NCBI GenBank assembly: GCA_002479215.1
Contig: DLME01000178.1
Coordinates: 1 to 6,771 of the forward strand
DNA from: Syntrophaceae bacterium UBA7544
GTDB taxonomy: Bacteria > Desulfobacterota > Syntrophia > Syntrophales > Smithellaceae
Direction of reading: 5' to 3'
DNA: 6,771 nucleotides
Both the position numbers and the translations under genes were made by a program. Under the pieces are notes generated by a model, which was not told the DNA's origin, searched no databases, and saw only the letters and a list, made by a program, of their open reading frames with translations. Of this stretch, positions 1-5,557 are shown one piece after another (position 1 is the first letter of the stretch; the number at the start of each line of letters is the position of its first letter).

Positions 1-425
1 AGCGTGCCCAGGACCGTTGTCCGAATTCTAGTCGGTACGTATTCGGAGGCAAGAAGACTGCCGATGCTATAAACAGCCCCAATACCGAAGCCGGAGATAA
101 AACGCATGACGGCAATTTGCCAATACGATTGACAAAAACCAATTGCTGCCGTGCATACGGAGAATGTTACAACAGCCCACCATGTGACGCGAACCCTGCC
201 AATCCGATCAGCAAGCCAACCAGCGCCGATTCCCCCGACACCCATGCCGATCAGGGTATAAGTGCTCAATGCTCCGGCCAGGATAGGTGAAATCTGCATA
301 TCTTTCATGATGCTGGGCAAAGATAAGGCCAGTACTTGAAGATCCAGCCCGTCCACAATCAGGGCAAAAGCAACTGCGATTGCAACCCTGATGCCCTTTT
401 TGTCCATTTTGTCTGTTGTAGTCAT
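1..425 (-). CDS. MFS transporter, aromatic-acid/H+ symporter-like, 3' end cut by window edge
   Basis: This is the N-terminal 141 residues of a major facilitator superfamily permease of the inner membrane; the gene continues past base 1. Seen: the first helix (about residues 13-36) carries two acidic residues in DGLDLQ (25-30), as in the aromatic acid:H+ symporter (AAHS) family. Loop 2-3 has the MFS signature GWLADRIGRVR (69-79). It is followed by RFISGFGIGA (108-117) and SEYVPTRIR (127-135), also typical of AAHS and sugar/acid porters. About four hydrophobic helices are visible. The ATG at 423-425 is chosen because AAGGAGG (434-440) sits 8 nt upstream; a second in-frame Met at codon 7 has worse spacing. 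It is separated from tyrS by 361 nt and is probably its own transcription unit. The family suggests uptake of an aromatic or other organic acid, but substrate cannot be read from this fragment. Confidence 0.85.
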   Translation of the reverse strand, partial: MTTTDKMDKKGIRVAIAVAFALIVDGLDLQVLALSLPSIMKDMQISPILAGALSTYTLIGMGVGGIGAGWLADRIGRVRVTWWAVVTFSVCTAAIGFCQSYWQIAVMRFISGFGIGAVYSIGSLLASEYVPTRIRTTVLGT

Positions 426-433
426 TTCTTCCC

Positions 434-440
434 CCTCCTT
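434..440 (-). promoter_or_regulatory. Strong Shine-Dalgarno sequence of the MFS transporter gene
   Basis: AAGGAGG on the minus strand, 8 nt before the ATG at 423-425. It is the best ribosome binding site in the window and fixes the start of the transporter. Confidence 0.8.
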
Positions 441-465
441 AAGTATTTATTTTTTAAAACATTTA

Positions 466-480
466 TAATGGCCCCCATTA
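466..480. repeat. Short inverted repeat upstream of the MFS gene, possible operator
   Basis: TAATGG-CCC-CCATTA is a perfect 6-bp inverted repeat with a 3-bp centre. It lies about 40 bp upstream of the transporter start codon and next to a TATAAA-like hexamer on the minus strand (462-467). The position would suit a binding site for a local regulator of the transporter. No regulator gene is visible and no good -35 box pairs with the TATAAA, so the function is inference. Confidence 0.35.
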
Positions 481-676
481 ATAAAAAAATACTGTTGTGA
501 CACTTATACCACACATTTTCCACGCCTCGACGAAAAACAGCATCAGTTTCTGTGTTCGGAATAATCAAACAATCTTGCTATTTTTTCATCATATATTAAT
601 TGGATCATATTCAAGTTCCTCAACAATTCTTTATGAGTATAAACCTGAATCTGAATACTTTAGAAAAAGCAGAGAG

Positions 677-710
677 ATAAAAATATACTTAATAAAAATA
701 TACTTAATAA
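677..710. repeat. 15-bp tandem duplication, about 2.3 copies
   Basis: The unit ATAAAAATATACTTA repeats with a period of exactly 15 bp and no mismatch: unit one at 677-691, unit two at 692-706, and a partial third copy to 710. On the minus strand each unit contains TATATT. It probably arose by replication slippage in AT-rich spacer DNA. The copies lie downstream of a TTGACA hexamer in the direction of the MFS gene, but at spacings (13 and 28 bp) that do not suit sigma70. Confidence 0.8.
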
Positions 711-786
711 TAATATGTCAATGTTTTTTATTAATAGTCATTAAAAGACATCCCCCCCCAATTAATTTGAAAGGTCCATATCGCTG

Positions 787-2115
787 TCAGTTCATTATCT
801 CGATGATTAAGTATTTCTTCTTTCCTTTGCGGACGCGCAGTTCATTGCCACCGGCAAAATCGGCCGTAAGAATTTTTTCATCAACTGATTTTACTTGCCG
901 CTCGTTGATGTAAATGCCGCCCTGTTCAATGAGACGTTTGGTCTCGGATATGGATTGTGTCAATCCTGCTTTAGCGCAGGTCGAAGAAATGAGGATACCG
1001 GCCTCCAAATCTTTTCGGGAGACTTTATAGTGAGGAATAGCCCTAATTACGCTCGCGTCGAAGGAGGATGTAGCTCCGATGGATTCCGATATAGATGCAT
1101 ACACTTCCCGCGGTATGGTACTGAAGGGAAACAGGTCAGTATCCACCGGATGCGAATGAAAAGCTTCCATTGATGCACGGCAGGCGGCTTCGGCGGCTTG
1201 TGCTCCATGCGTAATTCGAGTCGCTTCAAAAGCAAGCACCGCTTTCGCCATATTTAATTGAGCATCGGTAAGCTTCTTGACAACACTTATTTCTTCCAAT
1301 GGCAAGAAGGTAAAAAGTTTGAGAAACCTTTCCACATCGGCATCATCACAATTCACCCAGTACTGGTAATATTCATAAGGCTTGGTAAGAGTTCCATCGA
1401 GCCAGATTGTTTCCTTTTCAGTCTTCCCCATTTTGTGACCCAACGAAGTTGTAATCAGAGGGAAAGTTACGGCATGGGCATCTTTACCAGCAATCTTGCG
1501 GATTAACTCCGTTCCCGCCAGCATATTGCCCCATTGGTCATTACCGCCCATCTGCAGGGCACAACTGTAATTCTGGAACAAATGTAAAAAATCGTAAGCC
1601 TGCAGGACCATGTAATTAAATTCGATAAAGTTCAGCCCTTTTTCCAGACGAATTTTATAACTTTCCGCCGCCAGCATCCGATTAACGCTAAAATGCCGAC
1701 CCACATCTCTCAAAAATTCAATATAGTTAATTTTTGTCAGCCAATCGGCATTGTTGAGTAACAACGCTTTTTTATCCGAAAAATCGAGGTATTGAGAAAG
1801 CTGTTTCCCAAGACACTGGGCATTGTAGTCAATTTGATCTCTCGTGAGAACCTGGCGCATTTCGGTCTTACCGCTGGGATCGCCGATGAGGCCAGTACCA
1901 CCGCCAACAAGGGCAATTGGCTTGTTTCCATTTGCCTGCATATGCGCCAGAGCCATGATGGGTACCAAACTCCCGATGTGCAAACTAGTAGCAGTAGGAT
2001 CAAAGCCGATATAGCAGGTAACTCTGCCTGCTGCGAAAAGCTTTTTGATTAGATCTTCATCTGTTACCTGCTCAATAAAGCCTCTTTCCTTTAGAATATC
2101 GTAAGCGCTTTTCAT
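787..2115 (-). CDS. tyrS: Tyrosyl-tRNA synthetase
   Basis: Cytoplasmic class I aminoacyl-tRNA synthetase that activates tyrosine with ATP and charges tRNA-Tyr. The protein is 442 residues, close to the usual bacterial TyrS (about 420). Seen: CYIGFDPTATSLHIGSL (34-50) holds the HIGH-type motif as HIGS (46-49). GGGTGLIGDPSGK (71-83) is the conserved loop, QAYDFLHL (172-179) and GGNDQWGN (190-197) form the tyrosine and tRNA-Tyr specificity region, and KMGKT (228-232) is the usual bacterial TyrS form of KMSKS. The C-terminal part from about residue 376 is an S4-type RNA-binding domain (AGLTQSISETKRLIEQGGI region). The ATG at 2113-2115 has GAGG 9 nt upstream and follows the ymdB stop by 16 nt, so it is probably the last gene of the rny-ymdB-tyrS operon. 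There is no room for a T-box leader. Confidence 0.97.
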   Translation of the reverse strand: MKSAYDILKERGFIEQVTDEDLIKKLFAAGRVTCYIGFDPTATSLHIGSLVPIMALAHMQANGNKPIALVGGGTGLIGDPSGKTEMRQVLTRDQIDYNAQCLGKQLSQYLDFSDKKALLLNNADWLTKINYIEFLRDVGRHFSVNRMLAAESYKIRLEKGLNFIEFNYMVLQAYDFLHLFQNYSCALQMGGNDQWGNMLAGTELIRKIAGKDAHAVTFPLITTSLGHKMGKTEKETIWLDGTLTKPYEYYQYWVNCDDADVERFLKLFTFLPLEEISVVKKLTDAQLNMAKAVLAFEATRITHGAQAAEAACRASMEAFHSHPVDTDLFPFSTIPREVYASISESIGATSSFDASVIRAIPHYKVSRKDLEAGILISSTCAKAGLTQSISETKRLIEQGGIYINERQVKSVDEKILTADFAGGNELRVRKGKKKYLIIEIMN

Positions 2116-2131
2116 CTAAATATGCCTCTGC

Positions 2132-2917
2132 TTATTCTTTTAATTTAAGGCTGATCCTTTCAATAGAATTCGCTTTCCCACTGATCGACTCAATATCCAG
2201 CATAACTCCCTGCATTCTAATATCTCCCTTAGCCACATCAAACTTATTTGGCATTTGAGTTAAAAACCGTTCAATGATGACGTCTTTTTTTACGCCGATC
2301 ACCGAATCAAAAGGTCCGGTCATGCCTACGTCGCTAATGTAGGCCGTTCCTTGCGGCAGGATTTCTTCATCCGCTGTCTGCACATGGGTATGCGTTCCCA
2401 AAACCGCGGAAACTTCGCCGTCAAGATACCAGCCTAAAGCCTTTTTTTCGGAAGTTGCTTCGGCATGAATATCCACAATAATAATTTTTGCTTTCGCTCT
2501 CAACTCGGCAATCTTATCCTTCGCCGTTACAAAAGGACAATCACTCGGGTGCATAAATATTCTGCCAGCTAAATTGAGCACGCCTACATATTCTCCTTTC
2601 GCTGTCGGTATGAGCACCGCTCCTGAGCCCGGAGTTGTAGCTGGATAATTAGCCGGCCGCAAAAGAGTTTCATAATCTCCGATAAAATCCAACACTTCTT
2701 TTTTATTCCAAATATGATTACCGGAAGTAAGCACATCAATGCGGCTTCCAAAAAGTTCTTCGACTATTTCCCTGGTCACGCCAAATCCAGCAGCGGCATT
2801 TTCACAGTTCGCGATGACGAGATCGATTTTTTTTTCGGAAATCAATGACGGCACGAATTCGCTTACCGCTCTGCGGCCGGGTTTACCCACTATATCGCCG
2901 ATAAAAAGTACCTTCAT
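2132..2917 (-). CDS. ymdB: YmdB-family metallophosphoesterase (TIGR00282)
   Basis: Calcineurin-like phosphoesterase of 261 residues, close to the length of Bacillus subtilis YmdB, which hydrolyses 2',3'-cyclic nucleotides and affects biofilm and sporulation gene expression. Seen: the dinuclear metal ligands expected for the family are all present. They are D8 in MKVLFIGDIVGKPGR, E39 and N40 in ANCENAAAGFG, N67 and H68 in TSGNHIW, H151 in VDIHAEATSEK, and H176 and H178 in GTHTHVQTAD. ISDVGMTGP (194-202) is another family signature. The ATG at 2915-2917 is preceded by AGGA at a rather long 11-nt spacing. It sits 31 nt after rny. The rny-ymdB pair is also found in Firmicutes, which suggests a shared role in RNA turnover. 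The activity is inferred from the family; the physiological substrate in this organism is unknown. Confidence 0.93.
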   Translation of the reverse strand: MKVLFIGDIVGKPGRRAVSEFVPSLISEKKIDLVIANCENAAAGFGVTREIVEELFGSRIDVLTSGNHIWNKKEVLDFIGDYETLLRPANYPATTPGSGAVLIPTAKGEYVGVLNLAGRIFMHPSDCPFVTAKDKIAELRAKAKIIIVDIHAEATSEKKALGWYLDGEVSAVLGTHTHVQTADEEILPQGTAYISDVGMTGPFDSVIGVKKDVIIERFLTQMPNKFDVAKGDIRMQGVMLDIESISGKANSIERISLKLKE

Positions 2918-2948
2918 TTAAAGATTTTTCCTGCGCTACAAAAAGAAA

Positions 2949-4514
2949 TCATTTTGCATAATCAGAAACACGGGTTTCCCTGATTACAGTCACTTTTATC
3001 TGTCCAGGATAGGTGAGCTCCGCTTCTATCTTTTTGATAACATCTTTGCATAACATTACGGCATCATTATCAGAAATTTTTTCATTTTCCACAAGAATGC
3101 GGATTTCACGGCCTGCCTGGATGGCAAAACATTTATCGACTCCGCTGAACGACTGTGCGATCTTTTCGAGTTCTTCCAGACGTTTTACGTAAGTTGCCAG
3201 CATTTCGCGGCGCGCGCCCGGACGGGCCGCCGACAGTGTATCTGCCGCCTGGACCAGAACGCCAAGCAGGGTGTTATTGCGCCCATCATCGTGGTGCGTC
3301 GCAATCGCCTGAACTATGCGCGGATTCTCACCAAACCGTTTGGCATAATCAGCCCCAATAGCCGCATGTGTTCCTTCTACTTTGTGATCTATTGCTTTGC
3401 CGATGTCATGCAATAATCCAGCGCGCTTCGCTTCCTTAACATTCATCTTTAATTCCGCGGCCATCATACCGGTAAGATAGGCAACATCCATGGAATGCTG
3501 CAAAACATTTTGCGAATAACTGGTACGGTATTTAAGGCTGCCCAACATATTAATGATGTCAGGGTGGATATCGTGAACGCCGACGTCAAAGGATGCCTTT
3601 TCTCCGGTTTCTCTAATGATTTGGTCGACCTCCACTTTTACTTTTTTAACAATCTCCTCAATACGGCCAGGATGAATTCGTCCATCCTGGATCAATCTCT
3701 CCAGTGAAATTCTGGCCACTTCTCTTCTGATCGGATCAAAGCTGGATAGAACGACCGCTTCCGGAGTATCATCCACAATTAAATCTATGCCTGTAGCCGC
3801 TTCAATAGCCCGGATATTTCTGCCTTCACGGCCGATAATGCGCCCTTTCATTTCTTCGCTGGGTAAGTTGACCGCCGAGACCGTATTTTCCGCCACAAAA
3901 TCTCCCGCATACCGCTGAATTGCATAGGCAATGATTTCCCGTGATTTTCTATCTGCAGTGAATTTTGCTTCGTCTTCAATTTTGCGCACTATTAGCGCGG
4001 CATCGAGTTTAGCATCTGCTTCCATAGACTGGATCAATATTTTTTTTGCTTCTTCCGAAGAAATTCCCGCTATTCTCTCGAGCTTTTCCTTTTGTTCTTT
4101 GAGAATATTATCTAATTTGTGGTGCTTTTCTTCGATTGCCGTTTCTTTATTAACTATTGTTTTTTCTCGCTCATCAATACTTTTTTCTTTTTGTTCCAAC
4201 ACATCTATCCGTTTATCCAGATTTTCTTCTTTGGAACGAATACGTTTTTCTAAACTGTCAAGATCACTTTTTTTATCTTTCGTTTCCCGGTCAAAATCAG
4301 CCTTCATTTTCAGAAGGTTTTCCTTAACCTGAAGAATAGCCTCTTTCTTGATTGTCTCCGCCTCTTTCTTTGATTCTTCGACAATCCTCGCAGCCAAGCT
4401 TTCCGATGACTTGATTTTTTTTGCGGCAAATAATTGTTTTAATATAAAGCCGATAACAATACCGGCAATGATTGCCACCAATATAACCAGCACAAATAAA
4501 CTGCCGTTTAACAT
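2949..4514 (-). CDS. rny: Ribonuclease Y
   Basis: Membrane-anchored endoribonuclease that starts mRNA decay, 521 residues, the standard family length. Seen in order: one N-terminal transmembrane helix (about 5-28), a long charged coiled coil rich in Lys, Glu and Asp (about 35-190), a KH RNA-binding domain with [10 protein letters not shown] (224-233), and an HD hydrolase domain. The HD domain has conserved QHS (339-341), the catalytic HD pair H369-D370 in [18 protein letters not shown] (406-411) and [16 protein letters not shown] (422-437). No catalytic residue is missing. The ATG at 4512-4514 has AGGAGG 9 nt upstream. It is first in a probable operon with ymdB and tyrS and follows the 6S RNA gene by about 200 nt. 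It should sit at the inner face of the cytoplasmic membrane as an oligomer held by the coiled coil. Confidence 0.97.
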   Translation of the reverse strand: MLNGSLFVLVILVAIIAGIVIGFILKQLFAAKKIKSSESLAARIVEESKKEAETIKKEAILQVKENLLKMKADFDRETKDKKSDLDSLEKRIRSKEENLDKRIDVLEQKEKSIDEREKTIVNKETAIEEKHHKLDNILKEQKEKLERIAGISSEEAKKILIQSMEADAKLDAALIVRKIEDEAKFTADRKSREIIAYAIQRYAGDFVAENTVSAVNLPSEEMKGRIIGREGRNIRAIEAATGIDLIVDDTPEAVVLSSFDPIRREVARISLERLIQDGRIHPGRIEEIVKKVKVEVDQIIRETGEKASFDVGVHDIHPDIINMLGSLKYRTSYSQNVLQHSMDVAYLTGMMAAELKMNVKEAKRAGLLHDIGKAIDHKVEGTHAAIGADYAKRFGENPRIVQAIATHHDDGRNNTLLGVLVQAADTLSAARPGARREMLATYVKRLEELEKIAQSFSGVDKCFAIQAGREIRILVENEKISDNDAVMLCKDVIKKIEAELTYPGQIKVTVIRETRVSDYAK

Positions 4515-4718
4515 TGAACTTTACCTCCTGTTGCTCTGCGGGAAAACCAATTATTATAAAACATTTACTTGAGTATATCGTAATCGATTTAAAAAATGTT
4601 TCCTGCAAAGCTATATTTAAACCTCTCAGCAAGCGTTTAATACTGAAAACACTTCACCGAAGGATTCATTGTTTGTTGATTTTTTTGAATGCGGAGTCGT
4701 TATCTAGGTTGGGTACAA
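4515..4718 (-). other. Leader between 6S RNA and rny, no gene seen
   Basis: This stretch of about 204 nt holds the rny ribosome binding site and a TATAAT. Only tiny reading frames occur: 10 codons at 4637-4669 without a Shine-Dalgarno, and 18 codons at 4508-4564 overlapping the rny start. I see no strong terminator hairpin with a U-tract after the 6S RNA, so 6S transcripts may be trimmed by nucleases, or transcription may continue into rny. Confidence 0.45.
4553..4558 (-). promoter_or_regulatory. Possible -10 element of an rny promoter
   Basis: A perfect TATAAT on the minus strand lies 38 nt upstream of the rny ATG. No hexamer 16-18 bp further upstream resembles TTGACA (ACGATA at 17 bp), and there is no adjacent TG extension. 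The assignment is weak; rny may instead be reached by read-through from the 6S RNA or zapBA promoters. Confidence 0.3.
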
Positions 4719-4912
4719 GAAACCCCCGCCTATGCCGTGTTAATCACCTTTTTGAACCTTTTTACAAGGTGGGCGCCCGGTATTGGTTGCTTTAGGCTTT
4801 CTGCCTTCCGACCAGCGGAATAAAGGCTGACCTGCTCACCGCAAACAAGGATAGGCCCCAAGTTCAAAATGTTGGCTCAAAAACAAATGTTAATCACGCA
4901 CATCGCAGGGGC
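4719..4912 (-). ncRNA. ssrS: 6S RNA (SsrS)
   Basis: 6S RNA binds the sigma70 RNA polymerase holoenzyme as a mimic of an open promoter and damps transcription when growth slows. Seen: about 194 nt, near the 184 nt of E. coli. The closing stem pairs CCCCUGC (4905-4911) with the GCGGGGG of 4723-4729 in seven pairs (one G-U). After an internal loop, CGUG (4895-4898) pairs with CACG (4736-4739). The apical hairpin pairs GGUCAGC (4826-4832) with GCUGGUC (4810-4816) around a 9-nt loop. The 3' side has CACCUU (4766-4771) facing AAGGUG (4745-4750), like the CACCUUGAAC hairpin beside the central bubble of E. coli 6S. A GGUGAGCA segment before the apical stem also recalls E. coli. The place directly after zapA matches the zapA-ssrS linkage known from E. 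coli. The ends are uncertain by several bases. Confidence 0.88.
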
Positions 4913-4913
4913 A

Positions 4914-4942
4914 AATATAAATTAGCTAATTTGCATCTTCAA
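4914..4942 (-). promoter_or_regulatory. 6S RNA promoter inside the zapA 3' end
   Basis: On the minus strand TTGAAG (4937-4942) and TATATT (4914-4919) are separated by exactly 17 bp. The -35 box and part of the spacer lie within the last zapA codons and stop codon. Transcription would start near 4906-4908, at the foot of the 6S closing stem. This agrees with the independent structure-based placement of the RNA, which makes the promoter credible although not tested. Confidence 0.65.
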
Positions 4943-5204
4943 TCAGTTGAATTAATTTTTCGGCTCTGCTTTCCAGTTGATCGCAGAGCTCCCTATTGAT
5001 TCCCTTTAATTTTAATAATTCCTCTGAAATGTTTAAAGCTGCCAGGATGGCAACGTTCAAGGTTTTGAGCCCATCCCTGGCCTGCAAAACCTCTTCAATT
5101 TTTTTATTTACAAATTGGACAACGTTGGCTACTTGTTCATCTTCTGCCTCGCTTAAAACCGAAAGCTCCTGTCCTAATATCCTGATTTTGTAACTTTTTT
5201 TCAA
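4926..5204 (-). CDS. zapA: Cell division protein ZapA
   Basis: Small cytoplasmic protein that bundles FtsZ protofilaments and stabilises the Z ring. The 92-residue length fits the family. Seen: the N-terminal beta segment KIRILGQELSVLSEAED (6-22) with the typical ILGQE, then a long helix with ALNISEELLKLK (56-67) and a C-terminal coiled coil ending in LIQLIEDAN. The start is TTG (5202-5204): the only upstream in-frame codons run to a TAA at 5223-5225 without ATG or GTG, and this start places ILGQE at the normal distance from the N terminus. The ribosome site is weak (AGGTCG). It follows the ZapB-like gene by 18 nt (5205-5222) in the same reading frame, so the two are co-transcribed and expected to act together at midcell. 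Its last codons overlap the 6S RNA promoter. Confidence 0.93.
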   Translation of the reverse strand: MKKSYKIRILGQELSVLSEAEDEQVANVVQFVNKKIEEVLQARDGLKTLNVAILAALNISEELLKLKGINRELCDQLESRAEKLIQLIEDAN

Positions 5205-5222
5205 AACACACGACCTGGAAGC

Positions 5223-5453
5223 TTATTTTGCCAAATTTATATCTGCAAGTAAATCGAGTAGTGAATCTACCCTCGCGCGTACGCTGTTCCTTTCCTCATC
5301 TAATGCCTTTAGTTTACTGTTTAACCCTTCTAACTCCGCTTCTTTATTCTTTAATGCTTCCTCCAATATTAGAATTTGCTTTTTTAAAAAACCTTTTTCA
5401 CTGACAATTCCTTTGATTTTATCTTCTAATTCTTTGAACTTTTCCAATTCCAC
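5223..5453 (-). CDS. zapB: ZapB-like coiled-coil cell division protein
   Basis: Short, almost wholly helical coiled-coil protein, Glu/Lys-rich with leucine heptads and no membrane helix or Cys. By eye it follows E. coli ZapB: VELEKFKELEDKI here against SLEVFEKLEAKV there, and ARVDSLLDLLADI at the end against ERLQALLGRMEEV. ZapB binds ZapA and links the Z ring to the nucleoid; the gene directly before zapA supports that role. Start choice: the frame is also open from a TTG at 5475-5477 (84 residues) but that codon has no Shine-Dalgarno. The GTG at 5451-5453 (76 residues) has AAGGA 13 nt upstream and begins where ZapB begins, so I prefer it; TTG at codon 11 is possible too. Sequence similarity between short coiled coils is weak evidence, so the name rests partly on context. 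Confidence 0.75.
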   Translation of the reverse strand: MELEKFKELEDKIKGIVSEKGFLKKQILILEEALKNKEAELEGLNSKLKALDEERNSVRARVDSLLDLLADINLAK

Positions 5454-5519
5454 TATAAATTTTTTATCCTTCCCCAAGGACGTAAAAATTATCCGCTTAT
5501 ACTTCTCAATTACGTTTAA

Positions 5520-5548
5520 TTTATGACAACTTATACTCTTATTGTCAA
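5520..5548 (-). promoter_or_regulatory. Promoter of the zapB-zapA unit
   Basis: On the minus strand a perfect TTGACA (5543-5548) is followed after 17 bp by CATAAA (5520-5525). TGT directly before CATAAA gives an extended -10. Transcription would start near 5513, about 60 nt before the preferred zapB start. It lies in the gap after dusB, so zapBA can be transcribed separately from the dusB operon. Confidence 0.65.
5524..5547. repeat. Inverted repeat spanning the zapBA promoter spacer
   Basis: TGACAA (5524-5529) and TTGTCA (5542-5547) form perfect 6-bp arms around a 12-bp AT-rich centre. One arm overlaps the -35 box and the other reaches the -10 box. A dimeric repressor bound here would block the promoter, but no regulator is known to me for this motif. 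No U-tract follows, so it does not look like a dusB terminator. Confidence 0.4.
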
Positions 5549-5557
5549 GGCATTATT

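Larger units (their letters stand above)
426..786. other. AT-rich intergenic region between tyrS and the MFS gene, no gene seen
   Basis: This 361-nt spacer is much richer in A and T than the flanking genes. It contains the transporter ribosome binding site, a 6-bp inverted repeat (466-480), a 15-bp tandem duplication (677-710), a perfect TTGACA hexamer on the minus strand (716-721) and a run of eight C on the plus strand (752-759). I find no convincing hairpin plus U-tract terminator after tyrS. A plus-strand reading frame starting at 497 runs into the tyrS 3' end; it lacks a recognisable protein signature and is not accepted as a gene. The composition and repeats suggest a boundary between the core operon and a less conserved neighbour. 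Confidence 0.6.

Noticed and set aside
716..786. Intrinsic terminator after tyrS
   Set aside because: No GC-rich stem followed by a U-tract is found; the small GTC/GAC pairing near 738-750 is too weak.
497..913. Plus-strand reading frame of 138 codons in the tyrS-MFS gap
   Set aside because: It overlaps the tyrS 3' end in antisense, has no recognisable motif or ribosome site, and its low-complexity IKIYLIKIYLI stretch is only the 15-bp DNA repeat translated.
1420..1440. KMGKT instead of KMSKS in TyrS as a possible defect
   Set aside because: KMGKT-type variants are normal in bacterial tyrosyl-tRNA synthetases.
3931..4332. Plus-strand frame of 133 codons rich in Ser and Phe
   Set aside because: It is the antisense shadow of the Lys/Glu-rich RNase Y coiled coil.
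4508..4564. 18-codon frame overlapping the rny start
   Set aside because: No ribosome binding site of its own; the TATAAT and the rny Shine-Dalgarno lie inside it, so the sequence is better explained as control DNA.
4324..4632. Minus-strand frame of 102 codons running from the rny leader into rny
   Set aside because: It overlaps the certain rny start in another frame, has no family signature, and its N-terminal part lies in the untranslated leader.
4637..4669. 10-codon leader peptide candidate before rny
   Set aside because: No Shine-Dalgarno sequence and no run of a regulatory amino acid.
4514..4795. Plus-strand frame of 93 codons across the 6S RNA gene
   Set aside because: It is antisense to the 6S RNA structure and has no protein signature.
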